A stretch of 64,000 bases of DNA from Limonium bicolor (taxonomy: Eukaryota; Streptophyta; Magnoliopsida; Caryophyllales; Plumbaginaceae). The notes beneath the pieces were generated by a model, which searched no databases, was not told the DNA's origin, and saw only the letters and a program-made list of their open reading frames with translations. The DNA is taken from NCBI GenBank assembly GCA_023374045.1, contig CM041776.1, forward strand, positions 47,498,171-47,562,170, read 5' to 3'. Below, one piece after another: positions 12,401 through 25,400 of this stretch. A program made the position numbers and the translations under genes. How positions within the stretch are numbered: the first letter of the stretch is position 1; the number at the start of each line of letters is the position of its first letter.

Positions 12401-12986
12401 ATGACTACTGGTAATCACTAAATATTCATAGAATTATAGTACAAATTCTATAACTACAATTGCCACCATAGGGTCACGAAACCCTTAGAATACAGAAACT
12501 GCAACCCCGGGAGGACCTAACGAGTCCAAACATTACAACTAAAGGGCATACTCTGGCCCATAATAAGCTACGACCATTAAACCATAATCAATCAATAACG
12601 GCCTATGAGCCAAACATCATAGCATACTTGGTAAATCATTTAATGGGTTGAAATTGACGTGGGGGTGGAACTTGATCCGGTACAGGTCAATGGAAGCTAA
12701 CACAAATTGGGTGGAAGGATAGTTCGACACTGATACTGATCACATCAGGGTCGGAGGATTCCTGAGACTCTCTACAAGTGGCCCAATTAATCACATTAGA
12801 AATAAACGAGGAACTGAAATATGTCAGCTGCAAGCAGCAAAACTCACAACTTAACAATCAAAGCACCTAGTCCGAATATTCGTAAATAACATTCCACCCC
12901 CGAATATATTTATATGAAAAATGGTGGGGAACACAAGCACGTGACAATTAGGGCAATACTGCACCCATAATGGTATACGCCGATAC

Positions 12987-15900
12987 TGTAACACCCCATC
13001 CAACAACCAACACATATAATAATCTACAGCGGAAACTCAACTCATCATTACTTATTCCAATGGTGTTACACGCCGTTAACCACCCACGGGCTAACAAGGC
13101 TAATACATGTACATTCGTATCGGTCTGATGGACTAAATTCCCGAGCAACTACACAATACAATACTCATTCCATCTTCAACATTATTATATACATACACTT
13201 CCCCTGCCCGTAGTACTAGTATTTACTACTACTGCCGATAACAATTTCGGTCTTACTACGCCTATCATATACTCACGCCATTTAAATGGCTACCCAGTGT
13301 AAATATCTGCCCCGTCCTACTCTCGAACGGCTCCCAGCACTTCGTACCTGAAATAGGAAAAGAAGAGAAAGGGGTGGCCCCAAGGGGCTCAGCACCTTTG
13401 CTGGTATGGTAATCCCGCAGCCCACATGCTACCGGGCCACGCACGACTAATTGTCGTCTTAGCATGCAGTTGATTATATTTAAATCATGCATACAAACCA
13501 TTAACATATCACACATAATATTCCGCCTCAATGGGCTCAACCTATAACCAAAACATCCACACTTAACAACCATCCAAAGATTCCTTAAACCCTAGAGTGG
13601 CTCTCCTCTAACGGAGCTACTTCCTTAACGAACGGCATGTACCCAATAATCGGGTTATCCTCAAATGCCTCTTGTCGCAAACTGGGATTCATTTCCATGA
13701 TCCCACACATTCCATATCATACATGATATCTCATTTCTCACATAATAATCATAACAACACCTATCCTGCTTCAACGTACATATGATGACATCGCATCATT
13801 TACAACATCCAATATACATATATATACCAAAGCATAGCAAGGGAATTTGCATAGCATTATACCTTACATACACCATAAAATCGGTTCTCACAAGGAACCT
13901 TCCACCATAGTTAGTATACCATGTGAGCCTAGGGATTTTTGCCAATCCCATGGTAAGCTCGTTACCATCCTCGTTACCGTCCGGTTATATAGAACGGTTA
14001 ACTTATACCCAAGGTGTGTCGGATATAGTAATCCCAAGCACACCGTAATAACATAACCATTAGTATGCCCCCGTGGCCCGACGTGAGTCAGTAAATAGCT
14101 TTGGTTAAGCTAAAGGGAAAGTTGGAAACCCAATGGGAAGACAACCATAACATACACAGAGGTCGAACCTATAATGGCACGAACCCCCACCCTCACACGC
14201 GTGGCCGGAACAGACCGGACTCCTCACCCCCCATTAGTATACATACATTATATTAAGTGGTTAGAGATCCATTATGGAGCCTACCACATCCACACCATAC
14301 GGTATCATACCGAGTTAAGCACACAAGGGAGGTTCACACACTTGCATACAACAACAATTACCAACTAACTCACACATAGCCGTGGTTAGCACGTTCCCAA
14401 GGTTTGGGGCCGTCAACTCCGAATACCGATCACTCATGTGTTCCTAGTTTTAGTTAGCTAAGGTTTAACACATATTTGAGGTTAAACGGCATCGGATACC
14501 AAATTCGCCACATAAATGAATTACTATAAACTCATTACATGATTTAATCTTACAAGGTGGCAAACACTCAAGAAAACATATTGGCATACAAGCCGGTGTA
14601 ATCCGTTAGGACACAGGTTGCAAGAAAACCATACCTGTCACCGGTCCACTTTACCACGTCCACTTATTTCCTCGAGCAAATTCTCGAACAACTGTTAACA
14701 TCACATGTGTTTTCATTAACATCGGGGTTGCTTGATTATTTAATATCAATGCTTAATTTTTCCCCGTTAACTTAGTTACATAACTTAACATTTTTAACTT
14801 GTTTACTCTCACATTTTAATACAACTTTGCCCACTTATTGTCATTAAAACTCACCTAACATGTCCTTAACATCCTTATAACATCATACCTACCAATCCCA
14901 TCATCACATAACATTTCATAACCTTAAACCATGTTTTTGGTCCGACCGACCCACCGTCCGACCCACAACTGGGTCGGTCCATTACAGACCCCCTTTTACT
15001 TCCTTATAATCATGCCCGTCCGACCCACGTCCGACCCACCATTCTGGGTCGGTCCATGTGCGAACATTTTCCCTCCTTTGTAACTTGACCGACCGACCCA
15101 TGTCCGACCCACCCTTTTGGGTCGGACCATTACCGAACACCTCCTAACATCAACAGAGGCTCGACCGACCCAAAAACTGGGTCGGCCCCTGGGTCGGTCG
15201 CCTCTTAATCTTACCCAAACTTTGCCAATTCTTCACCAAACTTCTCCTAAGGCCTCTTAATGTGTTCTAACATCATTTGGCACTTCAAACACACCCTTAA
15301 GATATTCTTAAGCACTCACAAACTCTGTTCCCTAATTCCTTAAACCTTTACTTATATCTCCACAAAATTCCTAACACTTACAATGTTTTCTCCTTATGAT
15401 TTCTAGGTGGCATTTCACCTATAATGACCACAATACCAAGGTGTTTCCTCTACACCTTAACATCATCTATTCCTTGAATATCAACATTCCTAAATCTTAT
15501 ACAAACTTCTCCAAGACTTTAATACATTCACAAACACCCATTGAATTCCTAGAACTTCCAAGACAACACCTAAATCCTTGCAACACTCCTAATCACCTTA
15601 ATACATGTTTCTTCTCAAGTAAACATTCATTCACCTTTAACACTTCCTAGTTCACCAAAACTCACTTAGAACACTTAGAACTTCTTACACATTTTCCTAA
15701 ATTTGGCCATAGCTTCTCTAGCATATACCCACATCCAACCTTAGGTTTTTACCTTAATTCATTCAAGAACACCTAAAATCCATCAAACACATTTTATACA
15801 CAAACTTCACACATTAAGCACTACCTCACAATATAGTGCATAACTTAAATTGCTTGGCCTTATAGGCCCTTAAATGCATAACCTTAAACACTGAATTTCC

Positions 15901-17497
15901 CACATATATAATGCCTTTGACCTGCAAATACACCCAACAATACATATTCCTTTAATAACCTTGAGAGCATTTTACTAGCTCATTTACCATTTGCTCTTTA
16001 GGTAGTTTTAACAAGCATTAAGCTTATTCTCCTAAGGCATTAAACCACATTAAGATAGCTTGTTTACCTCTTTTCCTCACAAATTTCTTCTTGTTTCCTT
16101 ACAAAACCGGTAGGGCATTTGGTTCCTTGCCAACAACTACACAATATATCAACATTGAAATGAGTATATAAGCTTTAAGCTTTATCTCATTGTAAACCCT
16201 AGTTACATATATTATCTTAAGGTATTAACATGATTGTTTTACCTTGGAATGGAAAGAGAGCTTGAATATATATCAAGAGAAGACTCCTCCTAGCCCTTGG
16301 AAGATTCAAATGAAGCTAAAACAAGACAAGAGAAGACACCATTACAAGGTGCATTTTCGGTTATGACAAAACATGAAGGAAATGTCATTTTTTTTTGAGT
16401 TTCCTTACCTTGAAGCAAAGGAGAACAAGAATATGTGAAAATGGGCTCAAGCTCCATCAATGGTGAATCTTCATGGCACCAAAATGAGTTCTTGAAGATT
16501 TGAAAAGGTAGAAGTGTAGAGCTTGACCTAACTAAGACAAATATGGTCTTAGAATTTGATTTGGAGCTTGGAGTTGGATTTGGCAAGGAAATGAAGATGG
16601 AGAAGAGGTTGGTATAGAGAATCGTAAATGGAGGGAGGGGGAGCTTGAAGACGTGTGAAATGAGAAGGAAGGAAAGAATGAAGATGAGTTCTACTTTAGG
16701 AGATATTTATGTACTAAAGTAACTTCCTTCTTTTACTTTCTTTTCCTTCCTTCCTTTAATTTATTTACATGGTGATGACTCACCTTACTAAAACCCGGCC
16801 CCCATTTAATAGAAGGGGTGTTTTGGTCTTTGTTGACCAATTTAATCACTATAACATTATATGTTACAAACTAGTTATAAAAATCACTATTCACCAATAA
16901 CAAGGCACATAGAAGTGAAATTTTTGATTCCCATTGATATAGCCACCCAAATGTGATACTATATAGTACACATGTTAATTAAAGAGTAATGATGGACATT
17001 TAGCCATTCAAAACTCATTTACAAGACAATTTTTCAAAAACGTGCTTTAAGACTTCTTAAAGCACATTTTGTGTTTTAACTTGTTTTCAAGCTTGGTTTT
17101 CTTTGGTAATTGATTTAATATGTTCATTAACATATAATTAAGGCATAGGTATGACCATTAGGCCTTATACACATTTATCTCAAGCTTAGAGCACATTTTT
17201 GCTCTTATTGACCTTAAGGTATTTATTTGTTTTGTTTGGTTTCATTGTCTACCAAAGTTTCCTAAGGACTTAATTAGCCTTATAAAGTCATAATTAAACA
17301 TTATCAAGTCTTGGTAGGCTCTTTGGGTCCTAACCAAGTTCACTCCAGCTTAGAGCATGTTTTTGCTCAAACCGTGTCTTAGTTTTATTGTGTTTTACCA
17401 TGGTTTAAATGTTTCATTTATGTTCTAAGGCACTTTTTAGCCTTTAACTACCATAGCTTTAACATTTACACAACATACCAAGGTTTGGGGTATTTCA
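12987..17497 (-). repeat. E1 3' LTR (left copy)
   Basis: In plus-strand view it starts TGTAACACCCC and ends TTTGGGGTATTTCA. It carries the CAGC/GCCCC hairpin pair (13376-13403), the conserved 90-bp block (about 14556-14645), the GACCGACCC cluster (14939-15200), one copy of the 'ggcccttaaat' unit (about 15851-15878) and a purine-rich tract near 16600-16690, which is the pyrimidine-rich leader in sense. Short open frames here are interrupted or different in the partner LTR. Confidence 0.9.
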
Positions 17498-17514
17498 ATC
17501 TACCCCCCTTAAAA
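17498..17514 (-). promoter_or_regulatory. E1 3' polypurine tract
   Basis: In sense it reads TTTTAAGGGGGGTAGAT directly before the 3' LTR; it primes plus-strand DNA synthesis. It is preceded in sense by a perfect hairpin at 17515-17534: arms GAACTTCG and CGAAGTTC, loop AGGA. E5 has the same arrangement. Confidence 0.88.
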
Positions 17515-17618
17515 GAACTTCGTCCTCGAAGTTCACATTTCCTCGCATCATTGGATTAGAATACGGGAATTACTTATAGCCATAACTTCCATTACCAACC
17601 ACCCTTTACATCCAACCT

Positions 17619-17815
17619 CGGACTTAATGGTCCGGGCAACATATCCACATTATACATAAAATATCATATTCACATGGTAACCTCGGACTCAATGGTCCGG
17701 GTACCTTCACCACACTTACACTCATACCATATCCCTCAGACTCTTAGGTCTGGGTGACACAACCACATTTAGACTCATAGGTCTTTGTAACACAACACAC
17801 TTAGACTCATAGGTC
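17619..17815 (-). repeat. Row of five micro-hairpins before the E1 polypurine tract
   Basis: Five small inverted repeats with 6-nt loops lie at 17619-17634, 17684-17699, 17737-17752, 17771-17784 and 17802-17815. The plus-strand arms are CGGAC/GTCCG (twice), CAGAC/GTCTG, and AGAC/GTCT (twice). Where one arm changes, the other changes to match. E5 has six such units at 57269-57502. Confidence 0.75.
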
Positions 17816-18897
17816 TTGATAGCACACACTTTAGGAGATCAAAGTCAAATAACCCTTATCACCCATACCAAACAACATGTCATAGCATGTATATCAAACA
17901 GAAATACCTTTTCCATCTCTCCATGGGTTCGAATCCCACGTTGAGTACATATACATTGTGCTCCCGCAGAATCCGGTCGCGATGGACACTTCTGGTCCCC
18001 GTTCCTTTGGGAGATCAAAACATTCACTTAATTTTTTAACATATGTACTTCTCATGTCACCGGTCCGAAGACAAAGGCTCATACGTCCTCAGCTCGTGAG
18101 CAAGTACTACAAAAATATTCTTTACTAGTTAAGTATAAGAAGATCTTTTATTCAAAATATTAATCGATTGTTTTTTAAAACACCAATTGAAAATTCTTTT
18201 TGAAAACGCCATACAACTCCAAGTCCAATTTATGCTCCTTGTATCTTTCTTAACATGGTTATTGTAATCACTTATAGGGAGCTTCAAGAATCATCCAACA
18301 CTGATGTGATCAGCATCGGTGTTGAACTATCTTTCCACCCCCAATTTGTGTTCGGCTTCCCTTGATCTCATGATAATCAAGTTTCACCTCCCACCTCATT
18401 TTCAACCAACAATTTATTCAAGCATATCCCATTTCTATCTTTGAATCCTTCTAGTCATAATCATAACATCTCCAAGGGATAGAACTCTGTCTATCAATCA
18501 TCACCCAAATCCAACTTAATTCAAGTTACCTAGGGAATTAAATCTCACTAGGTTCTATGTCGGTCTCGTACCCCTTCATAAATCACCACACTGTATATAT
18601 ATATATATATTTTTTTTTATCAAAATACAATACATGGTACATTTATGCACCATCGGGGTTTTAGTTCCCCGGGAGTTTCTTTACTCCCTCCACTTGTACT
18701 CTCACACACCAATGTTAACAAAATGCACACTTCCCACAATGGTATTCGCATCCCCTGTGCGCAATTACCACGATTTCCCACAAATAAATGCGTATGTTTA
18801 TATAACACACGCGCCAACACCATATAACAATCATTTTGTGCTATGCACACCTAGTTCGCGTACACTTGTACGGTAAAACACACTAAGTGGTTTTGCG

Positions 18898-18934
18898 CTC
18901 TACCCCCCTTAAAAGGGATTACGCCCACGTAATC
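18898..18934 (-). promoter_or_regulatory. E1 second (internal) polypurine tract with hairpin
   Basis: In sense this is a hairpin (arms GATTACG and CGTAATC, loop TGGG) followed by CCTTTTAAGGGGGGTAGAG, nearly the same as the true polypurine tract 1.4 kb away. No LTR start follows it. E5 has it at 56256-56291 and E2 a variant at 29994-30027. It could be a central polypurine tract or a duplicated 3' end. Confidence 0.7.
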
Positions 18935-20999
18935 AATCACTGATCATTAGCTTAAAATGGTCTGCCGTCGTGAAGTGTTTTAACTTCCACGCGGTATTAC
19001 ACAATGGATTCTGATTAGAGGATCTTAACCATATTGGCGGTTTAGTCCCTAAACCAAGAATTCGCATTGGAGTTGTAACTCATAACCGGTTTCGGTCGGC
19101 CTGTGAGGCTTTTAGGTATTGATAACTAGTCATTTATTCATATTCAACCATATTATCCGATGCCTGACGCATGGGCTCACTGGCCTCTGTTGCGCAACCC
19201 TGATAATATAGAGCTGGTTTGCCCCATTCGTTACTACTGTTAATGTATTGTAACATCTCCAATGTATTGCCCTCTTATCTTGGGAACATGGGTTTCAACC
19301 GACGCATGGTATCTCTTACCCTGAGCGAATTCGGTGAGTTTCACAATTTCCATCCATTTCTCCAGTAGCTTATAGCATAAACTACTATGTAATTCACAAT
19401 GATTGACTTGCTTCTACCGACTTACTGTCGGTTGAGATTAAGCTACTACCAAGTGTGTAGTGCTCTCTCAGCTATTTACAATATTTGGGTATATTCCATA
19501 CCGATATTTGGCAGTTAGTGCTACTGTAGTCACTTACTGTCAATCATGTCTCCACATTTGGTTTTATACAAGTACTCTTTTATTGATGCGGCCTTGCATT
19601 TCCTATGCAACCGCCATTATAACATTATTCCTCCACCATTACCATGCTTCTGATTCCTAGCTATCCCACTCGATCATTACTGTGCAAGAGCAATACCAAA
19701 CACTCAGTCATACAGAGTGCAGAGGCGTAAACTCTTGACAGTAAATCTCTCATGCGATTGCGATAGGAATTTACACTGTGTTTTCCCGAAATTCTCACCA
19801 CATGATACTTGTCACCGGCTTACTGCTCTGCTCGGTTCGTTTGCTATCACTTACTGTTGTACCCCCACTGGGGTTAACTTATGACTCTGCTCACTCCCAT
19901 TTTATACATTTAACAATACTCACACAACGGTCCGCTTATTGCGCACCGTATCCTTACTCATTATATAGCATCAACTATACTGTATCCGCTATTATATTAG
20001 CTTCTGCTATTAAGCTAGTTTATCTGCCACTTATTTGGCTGATTTTTGAATATATCACTATCTTTCCCTTGAGCTTGTTCGCTACACATTTAGCTTCACA
20101 CACCTATGGTGATTGCTATCAGACTTATTACACTTCCTGTCTACACAACTGGTACAAACATTTCCTTTCGTATTATTCTTATTCAAATCATCCTGGGGTA
20201 TTAACAACATGGTCCGTCCTCCACATATTTCTTGAATTTAATTCACATACACCCAACTACCGCTCCTGCGGTCTCACAATATCGAGAGGTATTCCCACTC
20301 TTAATGCAGTGGTTCACTTACCACTCTATTCACTTATACACACATAAACTTCTACCATCAATCGTTATCTCGTTTATGGCTTATAAGCCTTATTTGCCTT
20401 GAGCTGGGCTCATTGTAGGCTGTCCACACACATGTACTCCTCTGTGTCATATTACCTGTTTGGATTTTAGTGGGCTCCATGACAAGGTTGTTTTCCACAT
20501 TTCCTTTCATGGGATGCCCCTTATTTGTCAGCCCGTCTCCTGACAACTTATGTCTAAACTGGGTGTTAATTTCAACCCTTGCGTTTCTGTTATGTCATTT
20601 TGTGCGACAATTGTTGATGCGCACACCCTTCAAGGATTTCTCCTGGGTGTCGTTACGTTACGCCTTACATTTGTTTCACACTTTTTGGTACCTTCTGTTA
20701 TATCTTCTTCTGTAAAGATTAACATTTCCAGATGGTGTAGGTACTGATTCTGGGAGTTTCATCCATTCATTGCACAGTAATGCGTCCACATTAGGCTGGG
20801 TCACCATTCCAGCTATCATGTTTGCTCCTGGGGATCCTTAAGTCGTATAAGCTGTCTTTACATTGCAGTCAGTGCACTTTGCACTTCCTGACTCTTAAAA
20901 CATTTCCTTGAAAGAATTCACTAATTCCTTTAGTCTCGTTAACTTAGCTGAGTTCCTTGACTTCAAGCATTCCTTGTATTTTCTAGCTCTTGTTGTTTT

Positions 21000-21196
21000 A
21001 TACTGCTGACCGTAGACGGAGTCGACTACTTCCCGTGTTTCGGACTCTACTGGTATACATACATGGGGTATCATATTGATACATTACTACTTACCCAACT
21101 AACCTATAAGTAGGTCTGTCAGGCCCACATGCTCCTATCGGAGTGCGGTCGTCCCACAACACAGTTGGTACACTGTAGTGTCCGTCACACGCCTAG
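21000..21196 (-). other. Conserved internal block, E1 copy
   Basis: About 200 bp that can be followed by eye in E5 (about 53999-54192), E2 (about 28090-28292) and E3 (36296-36422, with its left part at 4848-4882), although the sequences around it differ between families. In sense it holds small hairpins: CTCC/GGAG around 'gata', and GTATCA/TGATAC around a 3-nt loop. Its role is unknown; an RNA packaging or translation-independent function is an inference. Confidence 0.65.
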
Positions 21197-21606
21197 GTGG
21201 AGTATTCTGTTGTCAACTCCCTTATATTGTCCCGTGACAATATTCATCCCTTGCTTCCCGAACTTAATCGAGGGAAAGTTTATCCATTGTTGTATCTTGT
21301 CAATTGCTCTTGGTTTCACCGGTTTGGTTTAAAAGAAGGTTGGAAAGAAGTGTTGGTTGAAAGACAATTTGGTTTTGAAAAGAAAAGGGTTTGATTAATC
21401 TATCTGCGTTAAAAGAAAAATTTCCATGGTTTTACAACATCTTCTTACCTTAGCCAAGTCTAGCTTCTTGCCGACTGTGTACTTTCCAATTACAGCGGTT
21501 AGGCTAACAGGCCCTTCCACTGTTATGACATTCACATTTAACTTTATTGTACTTTTCCAAGTACTTTGTAGTGGCTATAAGTTTTCCGAATAGCCCTATT
21601 ATAGCA

Positions 21607-21626
21607 GCACTTGCTATGGCAAGTGC
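21607..21626 (-). other. GCACTTGC hairpin, E1 copy
   Basis: Perfect 8-bp stem with loop CATA in sense, about 780 nt downstream of the primer binding site in element orientation. Confidence 0.75.
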
Positions 21627-22390
21627 GCCATGCTAACTGGCGATCAGTTTAACACATACCGGTTGTGGTATTGTTTTTACCCGCACTGTCATCAGTGGCC
21701 TTGTTGGCCCTCACTGATCTTACTGCCTTGATAAATACTCCTAGGTAACTTCTCACTGTTTTCACATGATAATCAGTAGCTAGGGTGTTCCCATTCTGGA
21801 AGACCCCTTCTCATAGTATTGTATTCACTTTGTGGCCCGTTCCACGTATTTGGCACTACGTTGTAGTTCCCTTGTCTGTTGATATACCGCTGGTGTATTA
21901 TTCATCAATTGTGGTCCCGTAGACACTCGTCTCGGGTTTCTTTAATCCACTTCTTGCCTGTTGCACGGTTGGTGCGTTGCAAGCTGGTCTCCTCGACTGC
22001 TCGGCATGTCGACCCAGGTTGCTGGAAATTCTATCCTCTATACACAAAATCCTTCATTTGTCGCTATGGAATGCGGTTAACATTGTTTGGATGGAGACCG
22101 TCTCCGGGATTCCCAGTTTTCGGGATCTACCGTATGACAGATTCTCCGTACCCTAAAGGTATGTAATAACAGCCAGATCGGGTATTCCCGAGTAAGAGTG
22201 GACTTTCATCTCTCTGGCGTTGTTTCCCAAGTTATATAACAGGGATTGTGGAGGGTGGGATGGATATTGTAGGTTTCCAGTATTCACTGGTAGTTCTAAC
22301 TAGCGTATCTCTCACCTATCACTCACTCAACCCTTTACCCAAAGTACTCAAATCCTAACTCGGTATTCCTAAGCTCGGTAATTCAGTCAT

Positions 22391-22416
22391 CAGAGCGATA
22401 CTTCGCTCTGATACCA
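22391..22416 (-). promoter_or_regulatory. E1 primer binding site and overlapping hairpin
   Basis: GCTCTGATACCA at 22405-22416 is the reverse complement of the initiator-Met primer site, 5 nt from the 5' LTR (22422). Positions 22391-22410 form an 8-bp hairpin, in sense CAGAGCGA, loop AGTA, TCGCTCTG. Its 5' arm is the end of the primer site. Confidence 0.9.
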
Positions 22417-22421
22417 CTTTT

Positions 22422-25400
22422 TGTAACACCCCATCCAACAACCAAATATATAATCTACAGCGGAAACTCAACTCATCACATTACTTATTCCAATGGTGTT
22501 ACACGCCGTTAACCACCCACGTGGCTAACAAGGCTAATACATGTACATTCGTATCGGTCTGATGGACTAAATTCCCGAGCAACTACACAATACAATACTC
22601 ATTCCATCTTCAACATTATTATATACATACACTTCCCCTGTACCGAGTATTTTACTACTACTGCTGCGATAACAATTTCGGTCTTACTACGCCTATCATA
22701 CTCACGCCATTTAAATGGCTACCCATGTGTAAATATCTGCCCGTCCTCCTCTCTCTCGAACGGCTCCCAGCACTTCGTACCTGAAATAGGAAAAGAAGAG
22801 AAAGGGGTGGCCCCAAGGGGCTCAGCACCTTTGCTGGTATGGTAATCCCGCAGCCCACATGCTACCGGGCCACGCACGACTAATTGTCGTCTTAGCATGC
22901 AGTTGATTATATTTAAATCATGCATACAAACCATTAACATATCACACATAATATTCCGCCTCAATGGCTCAACCTATAACCAAAACATCCACACTTAACC
23001 AACCATCCAAAGATTCCTTAAACCCTAGAGTGGCTCTCCTCTAACGGAGCTACTTCCTTAACGAACGGCATGTACCCAATAATCGGGTTATCCTCAAATG
23101 CCTCTTGTCGCAAACTGGGATTCATTTCCATGATCCACACATTCCATATCATACATGATATCTCATTTCTCACATATAAATCATAACAACACCTATCCTG
23201 CTTCAACGTACATATGATGACATCGCATTCATTTACAACATCCAATATACATATATATACCAAAGCATAGCAAGGGAATTTGCATAGCATTATAACATTA
23301 CATACACCATAAAAAGCGGTTCTCACAAGGAACCTTCCACCATAGTTAGTATACCATGTGAGCCTAGGGATTTTTGCCAATCCCATGTTAAGCTCGTTAC
23401 CATCCTCGTTACCGTCCGGTTATATAGAACGGTTAACTTATACCCAAGGTGTGTCGGATATAGTAATCCCAAGCACACCGTAATAACATAACCATTAGTA
23501 TGCCCCCGTGGCCCGACGTGAGTCAGTAATATAGCTTTGGTTAAGCTAAAGGGAAAGTTGGAAACCCAATGGGAAGACAACCATAACATACACAGAGGGT
23601 CGAACCTATAATGGCACGAGCCCCCATCCTCACACGCGTGGCCGGAACAGACCGGACTCCTCACCCCCCATTAGTATACATACATTAAATATTAGTGGTT
23701 AGAGATCCATTATGGAGCCTACCACATCCACAACCATACGGTATCATAACCGAGTTAAGCACACAAGGGAGGTTCACACACTTGCATACAACAACAATTA
23801 CCAACTAACTCACACATAGCCGTGGTTAGCACGTTCCCAAGGTTTGGGCCGTCAACTCCGAATACCGATCACTCATGTGTTCCTAGTTTTAGTTAGCTAA
23901 GGTTTAACACATATTGAGGTTAAACGGCATCGGATACCAAATTCGCCACATAAATGAATTACTATAAACTCATTACATGATTTAATCTTACAAGGTGGCA
24001 AACACTCAAGAAAACATATTGGCATACAAGCCGGTGTAATCCGTTAGGACACAGGTTTCAAGAAAACCATACCTGTCACCGGAGTCCACTTTACCACGTC
24101 CACTTATGTTCCTCGAGCAAATTCTCGAACAACTGTTAACATCACATGTGTTTTCATTAACATCGGGGTTTGCTTGATTATTTAATATCAATGCTTAATT
24201 TTTCCCCGTTAACTTAGTTACATAACTTAACATTTTTAACTTGTTTTACTCTCACATTTTAATACAACTTTTAGCCCACTTTATTGTCATTAAAACTCAC
24301 CTAACATGTCCTTAACATCCTTATAACATCATTACCTACCAATCCCCATCATCACATAACATTTCATAACCTTAAACCATGTTTTTGGTCCGACCGACCC
24401 ACCGTCCGACCCACAACTGGGTCGGTCCATTACAGACCCCCTTTTACTTCCTTATAATCATGCCCGTCCGACCCACGTCCGACCCACCATTCTGGGTCGG
24501 TCCATGTGCGAACATTTTCCCTCCTTTGTAACTTGACCGACCGACCCATGTCCGACCCACCCTTTTGGGTCGGACCATTACCGAACACCTCCTAACATCT
24601 AACAGAGGCTCGACCGACCCAAAAACTGGGTCGGCCCCTGGGTCGGTCGCCTCTTAATCTTACCCAAACTTTGCCAATTCTTCACCAAACTTCTCCTAAG
24701 GCCTCTTAATGTGTTCTAAACATCATTTGGCACTTCAAACACACCCTTAAGATATTCTTAAGCACTCACAAAACTATGTTCCCTAATTCCTTAAACCTTT
24801 ACTTATATCTCCACAAAATTCCTAACACTTACAATGTTTTCTCCTTATGATTTCTAGGTGGCATTTCACCTATAATGACCACAATACCAAGGTGTTTCTC
24901 TACACCTTAACATCATCTATTCCTTGAATATCAACATTCCTAAATCTTATACAAACTTCTCCAAGACTTTAATACATTCACAACACCCATTGAATTCCTA
25001 GAACTTCCAAGACAACACCTAAATCCTTGCAACACTCCTAATCACCTTAATACATGTTTTCTTCTCAAGTAAACATTCATTCACCTTTAACACTTCCTAG
25101 TTCACCAAAACTCACTTAGAACACTTAGAACTTCTTACACATTTCCTAAATTTGGCCATAGCTTCTCTAGCATATACCCACATCCAACCACTTAGGTTTT
25201 TACCTTAATTCATTCAAGAACACCTAAAATCCATCAAACACATTTTATACACAAACTTCACACATTAAGCACTACCTCACAATATAGTGCATAACTTAAA
25301 TTGCTTGGCACTTAGGCCCTTAAATGCATAAACCTTAAACACTGAATTTCCACATATAATGCCTTTGACCTGCAAATACACCCAACAATACATATTCCTT

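Larger units (their letters stand above)
10735..12986 (+). mobile_element. E2 internal domain, left part (non-coding)
   Basis: This runs from the primer binding site to the E1 insertion point. It is rich in stops on all frames. It holds the GCACTTGC hairpin (12106-12125), a low-complexity ACT/ACA-rich stretch (about 12127-12400) and the GATAC target site (12982-12986). The region matches parts of the E1, E3 and E5 internal domains only in short blocks. The open frames here (up to 99 codons, minus strand) have no recognisable domain. Confidence 0.8.
17498..22421 (-). mobile_element. E1 internal domain (non-coding)
   Basis: These 4.9 kb hold, in plus-strand order, the polypurine tract, a row of five small hairpins (17619-17815), a simple (TA)n/T10 run near 18595-18618, a second polypurine tract with its own hairpin (18898-18934), several kilobases without recognisable motifs, the conserved block (about 21000-21196), the GCACTTGC hairpin (21607-21626), and the primer site hairpin (22391-22410). 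The 189-codon frame at 19778-20347 is antisense, has no domain I recognise, and looks broken in the matching E5 region. No gag-pol remnant was found. Confidence 0.85.

Noticed and set aside
19778..20347. Open frame of 189 codons, plus strand
   Set aside because: It is antisense within the E1 internal domain, shows no known domain, and the matching E5 region (about 54900-55470) looks interrupted when read by eye.
23018..23664. Overlapping minus-strand frames of 122 and 113 codons
   Set aside because: They lie in the E1 5' LTR; the partner LTR has indels that break them, and E5 and E4 LTRs do not keep the frames.
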